A DNA stretch of 64,000 nucleotides, taken from assembly GCF_946404925.1 (NCBI RefSeq), contig NZ_CAMJFM010000009.1, forward strand, positions 1 to 64,000, given 5' to 3'. The position numbers and the translations under genes are program-made. This stretch comes from an uncultured Prevotella sp. GTDB lineage: Bacteria; Bacteroidota; Bacteroidia; Bacteroidales; Bacteroidaceae. Under the pieces are notes generated by a model. That model had not been told where the DNA came from, ran no database searches, and saw only the letters and a program-made list of their open reading frames with translations. How positions within the stretch are numbered: position 1 is the first letter of the stretch; the number at the start of each line of letters is the position of its first letter. Below, in pieces: positions 37,875-46,371 of the stretch.

Positions 37875-39027
37875 CGTCGCTCATATACCCCTTGGGCAAC
37901 TTGCGGCAATTATACTGCGATGCCATAATCTCGCCATAGGCGCCAGCAGAACGGATGGCCAGCAGGTCGCCACGCTTAGCCTTGTTCAGGTCAATCTGCT
38001 TGGCAAACACATCGGTGCTTTCGCAGATAGGACCTACCACGTCGTAGGCTTCGGGTTCAGCGTTGCTGGTAATATTCTCGATCTTGTGGTAAGCCTGATA
38101 GAGGGCGGGACGAATGAGATCGGTGAATCCTGCATCGACAATGGCAAACTTCTTAACAGCACCCTCCTTTATATATAAGGTACGTGTGATAAGGCTGCCA
38201 CACTGAGCCACTACAGCACGACCCAGCTCGAAGTGGAGCGTCTGACCAGGCTGTAGCTTGAGTTTCTTGGCGTAGGTGTCGAAGTAGGCCTTGAAATCAG
38301 GGATGGGCACACGGTTGGGGTGAGAGTAGTCGATACCCAGACCACCACCAACGTTGATGTGCTCAACGCGGATGCGATGGCTGATGAGCTCCTGCTGCAA
38401 CTCGTTGACGCGATTGCAGAGTGCCTCGAAATCGCCCATATCCAGAATCTGTGAGCCAATGTGAAAGTGCAGGCCCACAAACTTGACGTTAGGCAGTTTT
38501 TCAGCCTCGCGGATAACCGTTACCATATCGCGCATGGCGATACCAAACTTATTCTCTGCCAAACCAGTGGTGATGTTGGCATGGGTATGGGCACCAACGT
38601 TAGGGTTGAGGCGGAACGCTACGCGCGCCACCTTGCCCTTGGCTGCTGCCAACTCATTAATCACCTCGAGTTCGGGGATACTCTCTACGTTAAAGCAGAA
38701 GATGTCGTTATCGAGGCCAAGATTGATTTCCCAATCGCTCTTGCCTACACCTGCATAAACAATCTTATTGTTTGGGAAGCCCGCCTTGAGCGATGCTTCA
38801 ACCTCGCCGCCACTAACGCAATCAGCTCCCAGACCCGCCTCGCGGATGATGCGGAGCACACGGGGATTGGCGTTGGCCTTGATGGCATAGTGTACCACAA
38901 AGCCCTCGTGCTTGCCTGCCTCCTCGTTGATAGTCTTCAGCGTTTGGCGCAATAGTTCTGTGTCGTAGTAGTAGAAGGGAGTCTCAATTGACTCGAACTT
39001 CTCTACTGGAAAATTTCCTTTGGTCAT
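37867..39027 (-). CDS. lysA: Diaminopimelate decarboxylase
   Basis: 386 residues, PLP alanine-racemase fold. HYAIKANANPRVLRII carries the PLP lysine, with LHFHIGSQI, INVGGGLGIDY and GPICESTDVFAKQIDL (catalytic cysteine of the partner subunit) following. Final step of lysine synthesis: meso-diaminopimelate to L-lysine. Directly downstream of lysC. Confidence 0.96.
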   Translation of the reverse strand: MTKGNFPVEKFESIETPFYYYDTELLRQTLKTINEEAGKHEGFVVHYAIKANANPRVLRIIREAGLGADCVSGGEVEASLKAGFPNNKIVYAGVGKSDWEINLGLDNDIFCFNVESIPELEVINELAAAKGKVARVAFRLNPNVGAHTHANITTGLAENKFGIAMRDMVTVIREAEKLPNVKFVGLHFHIGSQILDMGDFEALCNRVNELQQELISHRIRVEHINVGGGLGIDYSHPNRVPIPDFKAYFDTYAKKLKLQPGQTLHFELGRAVVAQCGSLITRTLYIKEGAVKKFAIVDAGFTDLIRPALYQAYHKIENITSNAEPEAYDVVGPICESTDVFAKQIDLNKAKRGDLLAIRSAGAYGEIMASQYNCRKLPKGYMSDEI

Positions 39028-39042
39028 TGTTTCTTTTTGTAT

Positions 39043-39053
39043 ATCCGTAGGCC
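39043..39053 (-). repeat. Truncated ACGGATT element (lysC-lysA gap)
   Basis: Minus strand GGCCTACGGAT, followed by ATACAAAAAG before the lysA ATG: the stop-proximal end of the ACGGATT family with no second arm. Confidence 0.6.
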
Positions 39054-39057
39054 TTAA

Positions 39058-40377
39058 TTACTTTTTAAAAATGGTATCGCTGAGTTTCTGGAGGGCGCGC
39101 TTCTTGTCTTCCTCGCGGATGAGGAACGAGATGTTGTAATTTGAGCCTCCGTAGCTAACCATGCGAACAGGAATATCCTTGAGCGCATCGAGTGCGATGG
39201 TCTCGAAACCAACATTGCTCCAATCCAGATCGCCTACCACGCAGATGATACACATGTTGGTATCAACGGTTACGGTGCCATACTTCTTCAGCTCGTCAAC
39301 AATCTCGCCCAGGTGTGCTGAGTTGTCGATACTCATCGAAACACCCACCTCTGAGGTACAAACCATGTCGATAGGTGTCTGGTAGCTCTCGAAGATCTCG
39401 AATACCTTGCGCAGGAATCCAGTGGCCAGCAGCATGCGGCTCGACTTGATCTTGATGGCTGTGATGTTGTCCTTGGCAGCGATGGCCTTGATCTTGCCAT
39501 ACTCGGTCTTGTTGCTGATGGTAGTACCCTCAGCATCAGGATCCATGGTGTTGAGCAGGCGAACAGGGATACCAGCGTACTTGGCTGGCTGAACGCATGT
39601 GGGGTGCAGAATCTTGGCTCCGAAGTAAGCCAGCTCAGCAGCCTCCTCGAAGTGCAGCTGGTGTACAGGCTCGGTGCCATCAACCACGCGTGGGTCGTTG
39701 TTGTGCATACCGTCGATATCAGTCCAGATCTGAATCTCGTCAGCAGCGATAGCAGCACCAATCAGCGATGCAGTATAGTCGGAACCACCACGCTGCAGGT
39801 TGTCTATCTCGCCATAGGCGTTGCGACAGATGAAGCCCTGAGTAAGGTAAACCTGTGCGCCCTCGTTCTCCTTCATGAGTGCAGCCAGCTTCTCCTTGAT
39901 GTAAACAGGATCGGGCTCAGCGTTCTTGTCAGTACGCATAAAGTCGAGAGCATTAAGCAGTACGGCCTTGATACCAATCTCGTTCATGTAGTTAACCACC
40001 ATGTTGGTAGAGATAATCTCGCCCTGAGCCACAATACTCTTCTCCTCGAAGCTGGTGAACAGCTCCTTGGTGAACGAACGCAGGTAGTCGAACTCGCTCT
40101 TCAGAAACTCGCGTGTAGCAGCCTTGGTCTCGTCCTTGGTGTACAGCTCGTCGACGTGCTTATCGTACTTCTGCTCCAAGCGGTTGATAACCTCGTTGGC
40201 GCCATCGGGGTTCTTCTTATAGAGATAGTCAGAGATCTCTACAAGCGAGTTTGTGGTGCCCGACATGGCTGAGAGCACAACGAAAACGGGTTCGTTAAAC
40301 TTGGTGACAAGTGCAGTCACCTCCTTCATTCTCTGTGGGGTGCCGACGGAAGTACCGCCGAATTTCATTACTTTCAT
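39058..40377 (-). CDS. lysC: Aspartate kinase
   Basis: 439 residues. MKVMKFGGTSVGTPQRM is the kinase N-terminus; GGSDYTASLIGAAI and IDGMHNNDPRVV follow, and two ACT domains (~305-435) suggest lysine or threonine feedback. First step of the aspartate family pathway. No homoserine dehydrogenase is fused, unlike ThrA. It follows ftsE and precedes lysA. Confidence 0.96.
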   Translation of the reverse strand: MKVMKFGGTSVGTPQRMKEVTALVTKFNEPVFVVLSAMSGTTNSLVEISDYLYKKNPDGANEVINRLEQKYDKHVDELYTKDETKAATREFLKSEFDYLRSFTKELFTSFEEKSIVAQGEIISTNMVVNYMNEIGIKAVLLNALDFMRTDKNAEPDPVYIKEKLAALMKENEGAQVYLTQGFICRNAYGEIDNLQRGGSDYTASLIGAAIAADEIQIWTDIDGMHNNDPRVVDGTEPVHQLHFEEAAELAYFGAKILHPTCVQPAKYAGIPVRLLNTMDPDAEGTTISNKTEYGKIKAIAAKDNITAIKIKSSRMLLATGFLRKVFEIFESYQTPIDMVCTSEVGVSMSIDNSAHLGEIVDELKKYGTVTVDTNMCIICVVGDLDWSNVGFETIALDALKDIPVRMVSYGGSNYNISFLIREEDKKRALQKLSDTIFKK

Positions 40378-40382
40378 ATGCC

Positions 40383-40417
40383 TTAATGTTTAATGTTTCA
40401 TGTTTAATGTTTCATGT
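40383..40417 (-). repeat. AACATTAA-type tandem repeat before lysC
   Basis: Minus strand ACATGAAACATTAAACATGA then AACATTAAACATTAAGG: alternating 7-8 base units filling the ftsE-lysC gap. Confidence 0.75.
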
Positions 40418-40418
40418 C

Positions 40419-41102
40419 TCAAGCCTTTGGCTTGATCACCACTTGTTCCATCTTGCCATCCTGGCACTGGAACGCCTTGCCTGGGTACTTGTGTACCAAT
40501 GCGATGTTGTGGGTAGACATCACTACTGCAGTGCCCTTCTGAGCGATGCTCACCAGCAGCTGCATAATGTTGTCAGCTGTCTCCTTGTCGAGATTACCCG
40601 TAGGCTCATCAGCGATGATAATCTGTGGGTTGTTGAGCAGGGCGCGAGCGATGGCTATACGCTGCTGCTCGCCACCTGAGAGCTCGTTGGGCATCTTATC
40701 GGCCTTGTCTTCAAGACCCACCATGGCCAACACCTCTGCTATGCGATCGTCTCTGCGCTCCTTGTCGCGCCATCCTGTGGCTCTGAGCACAAAGTCGAGA
40801 TTCTTGTAGACTGTGCGATCGCCCAGCAGCTGGAAGTCCTGGAACACCACGCCCAGCTCGCGACGCAAATCAGGAATCTGCTTGCGACGGATGGTGAGCA
40901 GATCGTAATCAAGTACTTGGGCTGAGTCAGCCTCGTCGATATCGAGGTCGCAGTAGATGGTTTTGAGCAGTGTGCTCTTTCCAGAGCCCACGCGACCAAT
41001 GATATATGCCATCTCTCCCTCGTCAACCTCGAAGTCCACACCATGCAGCACCTCAATGCCGTGCCTCTGGTAAATATTCGCGTTCTTATATGATATTAAC
41101 AT
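40419..41102 (-). CDS. ftsE: Cell-division ABC ATPase FtsE
   Basis: 227 residues, one ABC domain. Walker [14 protein letters not shown], signature [17 protein letters not shown], Walker [18 protein letters not shown], then [16 protein letters not shown] as in FtsE. FtsE works with membrane FtsX to control septal peptidoglycan hydrolases. ftsX is not adjacent; the neighbours are amino-acid genes, so the assignment relies on sequence (LolD is the closest alternative). Confidence 0.85.
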   Translation of the reverse strand: MLISYKNANIYQRHGIEVLHGVDFEVDEGEMAYIIGRVGSGKSTLLKTIYCDLDIDEADSAQVLDYDLLTIRRKQIPDLRRELGVVFQDFQLLGDRTVYKNLDFVLRATGWRDKERRDDRIAEVLAMVGLEDKADKMPNELSGGEQQRIAIARALLNNPQIIIADEPTGNLDKETADNIMQLLVSIAQKGTAVVMSTHNIALVHKYPGKAFQCQDGKMEQVVIKPKA

Positions 41103-41118
41103 ATATTTTTATGTATCT

Positions 41119-41132
41119 CCTACGGATTATTA
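41119..41132 (-). repeat. Half ACGGATT element (hisIE-ftsE gap)
   Basis: Minus strand AATAATCCGTAGG running into AGATACAT: the start-proximal half of the family, overlapping the hisIE stop codon. Confidence 0.6.
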
Positions 41133-41777
41133 TTTCATGCGGCCTGCAGCCTTCGCCTCTCTTCTTTGTTTGTCCCAGTTGGGGTCGTGACGCTTGTGCA
41201 ACTCATCTGCTATCTGCTCTATGCGAAGCCCCTTGCTGGTGAGCAGTACGGTGAGGTGATACAGCAGGTCGCTGGCCTCGTAAACCAGATGCTCGTCAGT
41301 ACCATTGGTAGCCTCGATCACTGTCTCCAGAGCCTCTTCGCCCACCTTCTGGGCTATCTTGTTGATACCATCCTTAAAGAGCTTGGTGGTATAGCTGCCC
41401 TCAGGCATCTGTTCGTAGCGCAGGTTGATAAAGTCCTGCAGCTCTGTGAGGAACAGCAGTGGATTCTCGTGGTTCTCCTCGCCCCAGCAGGTGTCAGTAC
41501 CTGTGTGGCAGGTTGGGCCATCAGGGGTGGCCTTTACCAGCAGTGTGTCGTTATCGCAATCCACCATAATGTCTACCAGATGGAGAAAGTTTCCGCTGGT
41601 CTCGCCTTTGGTCCAAAGGCAGTTACGACTGCGACTCCAGAAGGTTACCTTGCCAGTCTTAATGGTCTTATCGTAAGCCTCCTGATTCATGTAGCCAAGC
41701 ATCAGTACGTTCTTGGTCTTAGCATCCTGTATAATGGCGGGAACAAGTCCATCGCCTTTTTCAAAATCTATCTTCAT
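41130..41777 (-). CDS. hisI: Bifunctional phosphoribosyl-AMP cyclohydrolase / phosphoribosyl-ATP pyrophosphatase
   Basis: 215 residues, HisIE fusion. The N-terminal cyclohydrolase (~1-105) has MLGYMNQEAYDKT, TFWSRSRNCLWTKGETSGN and the zinc-site DCDND / PTCHTGTDTCW. The C-terminal pyrophosphatase (~115-200) has QKVGEEALETVIEA. Histidine synthesis steps 2 and 3. Preceded by a full palindrome. Confidence 0.97.
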   Translation of the reverse strand: MKIDFEKGDGLVPAIIQDAKTKNVLMLGYMNQEAYDKTIKTGKVTFWSRSRNCLWTKGETSGNFLHLVDIMVDCDNDTLLVKATPDGPTCHTGTDTCWGEENHENPLLFLTELQDFINLRYEQMPEGSYTTKLFKDGINKIAQKVGEEALETVIEATNGTDEHLVYEASDLLYHLTVLLTSKGLRIEQIADELHKRHDPNWDKQRREAKAAGRMK

Positions 41778-41794
41778 TTTTTCTTCTTTTATCT

Positions 41795-41894
41795 CCTACG
41801 GATTTTACGGATTATACGGATTATTATTTTTTTTGCCCATTGGATTGCGAACTCTTAGGATAATTAAATCCGTAAAATCCGTATAATCCGTAGG
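41795..41894 (-). repeat. Intercistronic palindrome, ACGGATT family (hisF-hisIE gap)
   Basis: On the minus strand GGCCTACGGATTATACGGAT begins four bases beyond the hisF stop region, and AATCCGTAAAATCCGTAGG followed by AGATAAAAG ends the element before the hisIE ATG. 28-base arms, loop ~45. Confidence 0.92.
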
Positions 41895-41900
41895 CCATAT

Positions 41901-42659
41901 TTATATTCTCACATTTATACCCTCATCTCTCAGGTAGCGCTTGAGCTCGGGGATGGGGATTTCGCCAAAGTGGAACACACTGGCTGCGAGGGCTGCATCA
42001 GCATGTCCCTCTGTGAAGGCATCGCGGAAGTGCTCCTTCTTACCCGCACCACCACTGGCGATGATGGGGATGGAGAGGTTGTCGGCCAGCTGGCGAAGCG
42101 CCTCGTTGGCATAGCCGTTCTTCACGCCATCGTGGTCCATCGATGTAAACAGAATCTCGCCAGCACCACGCTCCTGGGCCTCGTGAGCCCACTCAAACAG
42201 TCCGCGCTCTGTGCGCTCGCGACCACCCTTCAGGTAGCAGTGCCAGCCATCAGCATCATATCTGGCATCGATGGCGCACACGCACACCTGCGAACCAAAG
42301 CGATTGGTTATCTCGTCGATCAATTCGGGCCTGCGGATGGCTGCGCTATTCACGCTCACCTTATCAGCACCTGCGTAGAGCAGTCGCTCCACATCAGCAA
42401 GCTCGTTGATGCCTCCGCCCACAGTGAAGGGGATATTTATTTCTTGAGCCACACGCGTCACCATGTCAGTAAACGTTTTGCGACCCTCGAAGCTGGCAGT
42501 GATGTCGAGAAAGCACAACTCGTCAGCCCCTTGCTCGCTGTAGGCTTTGCCCAGAGCCACTGGGTCGCCAGCTGAGCGCAGGTTAACGAAGTTGGTGCCC
42601 TTAACGGTCTCGCCATCCTTCACATCCAGGCAGGGTATTATTCTCTTTGCTAAACTCAT
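41901..42659 (-). CDS. hisF: Imidazole glycerol phosphate synthase cyclase subunit
   Basis: 252 residues, TIM barrel. Catalytic aspartates in [16 protein letters not shown] and [20 protein letters not shown] and [15 protein letters not shown] bind phosphate. With HisH it forms IGP and AICAR from PRFAR. Confidence 0.97.
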   Translation of the reverse strand: MSLAKRIIPCLDVKDGETVKGTNFVNLRSAGDPVALGKAYSEQGADELCFLDITASFEGRKTFTDMVTRVAQEINIPFTVGGGINELADVERLLYAGADKVSVNSAAIRRPELIDEITNRFGSQVCVCAIDARYDADGWHCYLKGGRERTERGLFEWAHEAQERGAGEILFTSMDHDGVKNGYANEALRQLADNLSIPIIASGGAGKKEHFRDAFTEGHADAALAASVFHFGEIPIPELKRYLRDEGINVRI

Positions 42660-42687
42660 TAATGTTCAATCTTCAATGTTCAAAATT
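42657..42687 (-). repeat. AACATTAA-type tandem repeat before hisF
   Basis: Minus strand TTTTGAACATTGAAGATTGA then ACATTAATG: ~9-base units that end in the hisF ATG and overlap the hisA stop. Confidence 0.7.
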
Positions 42688-43411
42688 GTTTCTGTCCAGC
42701 CCTCCACAAGTCTTCAAGGTCTATGCGACCCTCGTAGATGGCCTTGCCAAACACTACTGCTGGTATGCCAGCCTTGTCGAGTGCCTTGATGTCGTCGATA
42801 GACGAAACACCTCCGCTGGCGATGAGATGCAGCTCTGGATAGGCATTCAACACCTCTCTATATAGGTCGATGGCTGGGCCAGCCAGTGTGCCATCCTTTG
42901 ATATCTCTGTACACAGCACGTTCTTAACGCCTGCATCCACATATTTCTTGAGGAATGGCAGCAGATCCTCAACAGAGTCCTCTTTCCATCCATTGATGCT
43001 GATCTTGCCATTGCGCACGTCAGCACCCAGAATCACGCGATCTGGTCCGTACTTCTGCAGCCACCACGTGAACAGCTTAGGCTCAGTAACTGCTATCGAA
43101 CCAATGGTAACCATTCTGGCTCCTGCAGCAAAGGCTTTCTCGATGTCCTGATGCGTCTTGATGCCACCACCAAAGTCAACAGTCAGCTTGGTGTTAGCTG
43201 TAATCTCGCTCAGCACCTTGTCGTTAACAATGTGCTTTGATTTCGCACCATCCAGGTCTACCACATGCAGGCGCTCAAAACCAATGCGCTCAAACTCCTG
43301 AGCCATGTCCAGAGGCTTGCCATAAACGCTCTTCTGGTCGTAGTCACCTTTGGTCAATCTTACGCACTGACCAGCAATAATGTCGATTGCGGGGATAAGT
43401 TCTATTTTCAT
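42680..43411 (-). CDS. hisA: ProFAR isomerase
   Basis: 243 residues, TIM barrel related to HisF. ELIPAIDIIAGQCVRLTKGD with the catalytic aspartate, VDFGGGIKT, CTEISKDGTLAGPA with the second aspartate, and LIASGGVSSIDDI. Step 4 of histidine synthesis. Overlaps hisH by four bases (ATGA). Confidence 0.97.
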   Translation of the reverse strand: MKIELIPAIDIIAGQCVRLTKGDYDQKSVYGKPLDMAQEFERIGFERLHVVDLDGAKSKHIVNDKVLSEITANTKLTVDFGGGIKTHQDIEKAFAAGARMVTIGSIAVTEPKLFTWWLQKYGPDRVILGADVRNGKISINGWKEDSVEDLLPFLKKYVDAGVKNVLCTEISKDGTLAGPAIDLYREVLNAYPELHLIASGGVSSIDDIKALDKAGIPAVVFGKAIYEGRIDLEDLWRAGQKQF

Positions 43412-44028
43412 AAGTCTAAGAAGTTTTTGAGTATACGTTCGCCCACCTTACCACTCTTTTCGGGGTGGAACTGGCAGGTGTAGAAATTATCTTTATGCAT
43501 AGAGGCCGAGTAGGGCAGAATGTAATCTGCAGTGGCGATGGTCTCAGCACACAGAGGTACATAGTACGAGTGCACGAAGTAAACGTAAGGGTTATCGCCC
43601 AGATTCTGCATAATGGGATTAACCTGGTAATCTCTCACCTCTAGCTTCTCACCTCTCACCTCTAATCTATTCCATCCCATACAGGGCACCTTTTCTTCGT
43701 GGCGCTGGGGCTGGAAACGCTTCACCTCTGCATCGAATATGCCTATGCAGTCAGTATCGCCCTCTTCAGAGTGCTTGCAGAGCAGCTGCTGACCCACACA
43801 GATGCCAAACACGGGCTGCTTCAGGGCGCGAATCAGCAAGTCGAGCTTGCGCGCCCTCAGGTAGTCCATCGCCTCGCCAGCGTGTCCTTGTCCAGGAAAC
43901 AGCACCTTGTCTGCCTTCTTCAGCAGCTCAGCATCGTCAGTCAGCGTGGGCTCAATGCCCAGGCGCTTCAGTGCATTCACCACCGAATAGATATTTCCTG
44001 CGTTATATTTTACGATTGCAACGTTCAT
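43408..44028 (-). CDS. hisH: Imidazole glycerol phosphate synthase glutaminase subunit
   Basis: 206 residues, class I amidotransferase. KVLFPGQGHAGEAM, the nucleophile in VFGICVGQQLL (cysteine), and FHPEKSGKVGERIL with the histidine and glutamate of the triad. Between GWNRLEV and MQNLGDNPYVYFVHSYY there is an extra RGEKLEVRDYQVNP segment encoded by a GAGGTGAGA tandem repeat; the frame stays open. Confidence 0.95.
   Translation of the reverse strand: MNVAIVKYNAGNIYSVVNALKRLGIEPTLTDDAELLKKADKVLFPGQGHAGEAMDYLRARKLDLLIRALKQPVFGICVGQQLLCKHSEEGDTDCIGIFDAEVKRFQPQRHEEKVPCMGWNRLEVRGEKLEVRDYQVNPIMQNLGDNPYVYFVHSYYVPLCAETIATADYILPYSASMHKDNFYTCQFHPEKSGKVGERILKNFLDL
43631..43668 (-). repeat. GAGGTGAGA repeat inside hisH
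   Basis: Minus strand TTAGAGGTGAGAGGTGAGAA then GCTAGAGGTGAGAGA: 7-base units, in frame, same motif as the intergenic repeats at 34131 and 49211. Confidence 0.75.
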
Positions 44029-44041
44029 TCTTTTTGTATCT

Positions 44042-44129
44042 CCTACGGATTATACGGATTATACGAATTTTATCTCTGCCTTTGGATTACGGTGGATAAT
44101 TAATCCGTAAAATCCGTAAAATCCGTAGG
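44042..44129 (-). repeat. Intercistronic palindrome, ACGGATT family (purU-hisH gap)
   Basis: On the minus strand GGCCTACGGATTTTACGGAT follows the purU stop, and AATCCGTATAATCCGTAGG with AGATACAAAAAG precedes the hisH ATG. Loop ~32 bases. Confidence 0.92.
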
Positions 44130-44137
44130 CCATATTA

Positions 44138-45001
44138 TTAACTGAATATAATCGTCTTATTCTTATATGTCAATATCTTACGTTGTATATGTTTTGATAC
44201 AGCGTGGCTCAGCACAATCTTCTCGAGGTCTTTTCCTTTCAGCACAAGGCTCTCGGGAGTGTCCTTGTGGGTGATGCGGGTTACATCCTGCTCGATGATA
44301 GGACCTGCATCCAGCTCAGCTGTTACGTAGTGGCTGGTGGCACCGATGATCTTCACACCACGCTCGTAAGCCTGATGATAAGGCTTGGCACCAATAAAGG
44401 CGGGCAGGAACGAGTGGTGGATGTTGATGATGTGGTGAGGATACTCAGCTATCATCTCGTCGCTGATAATCTGCATGTAGCGCGCCAGCACGATAAACGA
44501 GATGTCCTCCTTCTTCAGCAGCTCCATCTCAGCCTTCTCAACCTCTTCCTTGTTAGAGTGGTCTTTCTTGATGCTCCACACGTAATAAGGGATTCCAAAC
44601 TGATCGGCCACGTAGCGCAGATCCTCGTGGTTGCTCACGATGCAAGGAATATCGCAGTTAAACTCGCCAGCCTTCCAGCGTGCCAGCAAGTCGTACAAAC
44701 AGTGACTCATCTTCGATACAAAGATAGCCATACGTGGGCGCTTGTCGCTGTAATACAAGCTGAACTTCATCTGGTAGCGCTGTGCATAGAGGGTGGTGAT
44801 GTAGTCGTAAATCTTGTCGCGTGGAATCTGGAATCCTTCCAGTTCCCACTCAATACGCATAAAGAACATACCCTCTACCTTGTCTACATACTGATCAAGG
44901 TACACGATATTACCCTTATTATCGGTGATAAACTTAGTTACTTCCGAAATGATGCCCTGCTGATCGGGGCAGTGGAGGAGCAAAATTGCTGTTGTTTCCA
45001 T
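44138..45001 (-). CDS. purU: Formyltetrahydrofolate deformylase
   Basis: 287 residues. An N-terminal ACT domain (~5-85: LLHCPDQQGIISEVTKFI) and a formyltransferase-like hydrolase domain (~90-287) with HHIINIHHSFLPAFIGAKPY and GATSHYVTAELDAGPIIEQD. It releases formate from 10-formyl-THF. First gene of the purU-hisHAF-hisIE-ftsE-lysC-lysA series on this strand. Confidence 0.96.
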   Translation of the reverse strand: METTAILLLHCPDQQGIISEVTKFITDNKGNIVYLDQYVDKVEGMFFMRIEWELEGFQIPRDKIYDYITTLYAQRYQMKFSLYYSDKRPRMAIFVSKMSHCLYDLLARWKAGEFNCDIPCIVSNHEDLRYVADQFGIPYYVWSIKKDHSNKEEVEKAEMELLKKEDISFIVLARYMQIISDEMIAEYPHHIINIHHSFLPAFIGAKPYHQAYERGVKIIGATSHYVTAELDAGPIIEQDVTRITHKDTPESLVLKGKDLEKIVLSHAVSKHIQRKILTYKNKTIIFS

Positions 45002-45036
45002 CTCTACATATCTTATTTTACCTAAATTTCAAGGCG

Positions 45037-45044
45037 CAAAGATA
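45037..45044 (-). promoter_or_regulatory. -7 box of purU
   Basis: TATCTTTG on the minus strand, 36 bases before the ATG; no clear -33 TTTG. Confidence 0.5.
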
Positions 45045-45086
45045 CAAAAAAAGAATGTAAATCTGCACAGATTCGGAAAAAAGTGC

Positions 45087-45094
45087 TAATTTTG
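45087..45094 (+). promoter_or_regulatory. -7 box of greA
   Basis: TAATTTTG followed by CACCC, 31 bases before the greA ATG; divergent from the purU box. Confidence 0.55.
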
Positions 45095-45124
45095 CACCCG
45101 AATTAATAGAATTATTGCATATTT

Positions 45125-45589
45125 ATGGAATATATGTCACAAGAGGGCTTCGATAAGCTCGTAAATGAACTCAAACATTTGGAGAGTGTAGAACTGCCAG
45201 CGTGCAAGGATGCCATCTCTGAGGCGCGCGATAAAGGCGACCTCAGCGAGAACTTCGAATACCATGCTGCCAAGCGCGAACAAGGCCGCTTGTTGAGTCG
45301 TATCAGCTTCCTGCAGAAGGTGCTCGAGAATGCCCGTGTCATCGACACCGAGTTGCTGGGTAAGGATTGTGTGGGATTGCTGAGTAAGGTTGAGATGACC
45401 AATTTAAGCAACAATGCCAAGATGACCTACACCATCGCCAGTCCTCACGAGGCTAACCTGCGCGAGGGTAAGATTTCTATCAAGTCGCCTATTGCTCAGG
45501 CCCTGCTCAATAAGAAGGTGGGCGATGTAGTAGAGGTGCGCGTGCCAGCAGGTATGGTTAAGCTACGTATCGAGAGTATAACATTATAA
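45125..45589 (+). CDS. greA: Transcription elongation factor GreA
   Basis: 154 residues, usual length 158. An N-terminal coiled coil (~1-75) with YMSQEGFDKLVNELKHLE and GDLSENFEYHAAKREQGRL (tip acidic residues), and a C-terminal FKBP-like domain with KSPIAQALLNKKVGDVVEV. It stimulates transcript cleavage by stalled RNA polymerase. Confidence 0.96.
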   Translation: MEYMSQEGFDKLVNELKHLESVELPACKDAISEARDKGDLSENFEYHAAKREQGRLLSRISFLQKVLENARVIDTELLGKDCVGLLSKVEMTNLSNNAKMTYTIASPHEANLREGKISIKSPIAQALLNKKVGDVVEVRVPAGMVKLRIESITL

Positions 45590-45615
45590 ACAATATTTAT
45601 TTAAGCACAAAAATT

Positions 45616-46371
45616 ATGAACAAGATTGTTTTCATTACAGGCGCTACCAGTGGTATTGGTCTGGCCTGTGCCCGTAAGTTTGCTGCCAATGGCGATAAGT
45701 TGATTCTTACAGGTCGTAACGCCACCCGTCTGAGCGATATCTCTGCAGAGCTCAAGGCCAAGGGTACTGAGGTTTACACCATCAAGCTCGACGTGCGCAA
45801 TCGCGAGGCAGCTCAGGAGGCCATCGAGGGTCTTCCAGAGGTATGGCGAAACATCGACGTTCTGGTCAACAATGCTGGTCTGGCACTGGGCTTGGAGCCT
45901 GAGTACGAGGGCAGTTTCGACGATTGGGACGGCATGATTGATACTAACATCAAGGGCCTGCTCACCATGACTCGCCTCATTGTTCCAGGCATGGTGGCTC
46001 GTAATAGTGGTCATGTCATCAACGTGGGTTCTGTGGCTGGCGATGCTGCCTACGCTGGTGGTAACGTTTACTGCGCCACCAAGGCTGCAGTAAAGGCATT
46101 GAGCGATGGTCTGCGCATTGATGTGGCCAATACGCCCATCCGCGTAACCAATCTGAAACCAGGACTCGTTGAGACCAACTTCAGCAACATCCGCTTCCAT
46201 GGCGACACAGAGCGTGCTGCTAACGTGTATAAAGGCATACAACCACTCACAGGCGATGATATCGCTGATGTTGCAGTGTATGCCTCAAATGCTCCCGCTC
46301 ATGTCCAGATAGCCGAGGTGCTTATCCTCGCCACCCATCAGGCCAGCGGTAGCGTCATCGTTCGCAAGTAA
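45616..46371 (+). CDS. ydfG: SDR-family NADP-dependent dehydrogenase, YdfG-like
   Basis: 251 residues. FITGATSGIGLACARKFA (cofactor loop), LVNNAGLALGLEP, INVGSVAGDAAYAGGNVYCA with the catalytic serine and the YCATK tyrosine-lysine pair, and LKPGLVETNF. The pattern and length match YdfG 3-hydroxy acid dehydrogenase. The true substrate is not certain. Ends one base before the convergent lipoprotein gene. Confidence 0.85.
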   Translation: MNKIVFITGATSGIGLACARKFAANGDKLILTGRNATRLSDISAELKAKGTEVYTIKLDVRNREAAQEAIEGLPEVWRNIDVLVNNAGLALGLEPEYEGSFDDWDGMIDTNIKGLLTMTRLIVPGMVARNSGHVINVGSVAGDAAYAGGNVYCATKAAVKALSDGLRIDVANTPIRVTNLKPGLVETNFSNIRFHGDTERAANVYKGIQPLTGDDIADVAVYASNAPAHVQIAEVLILATHQASGSVIVRK

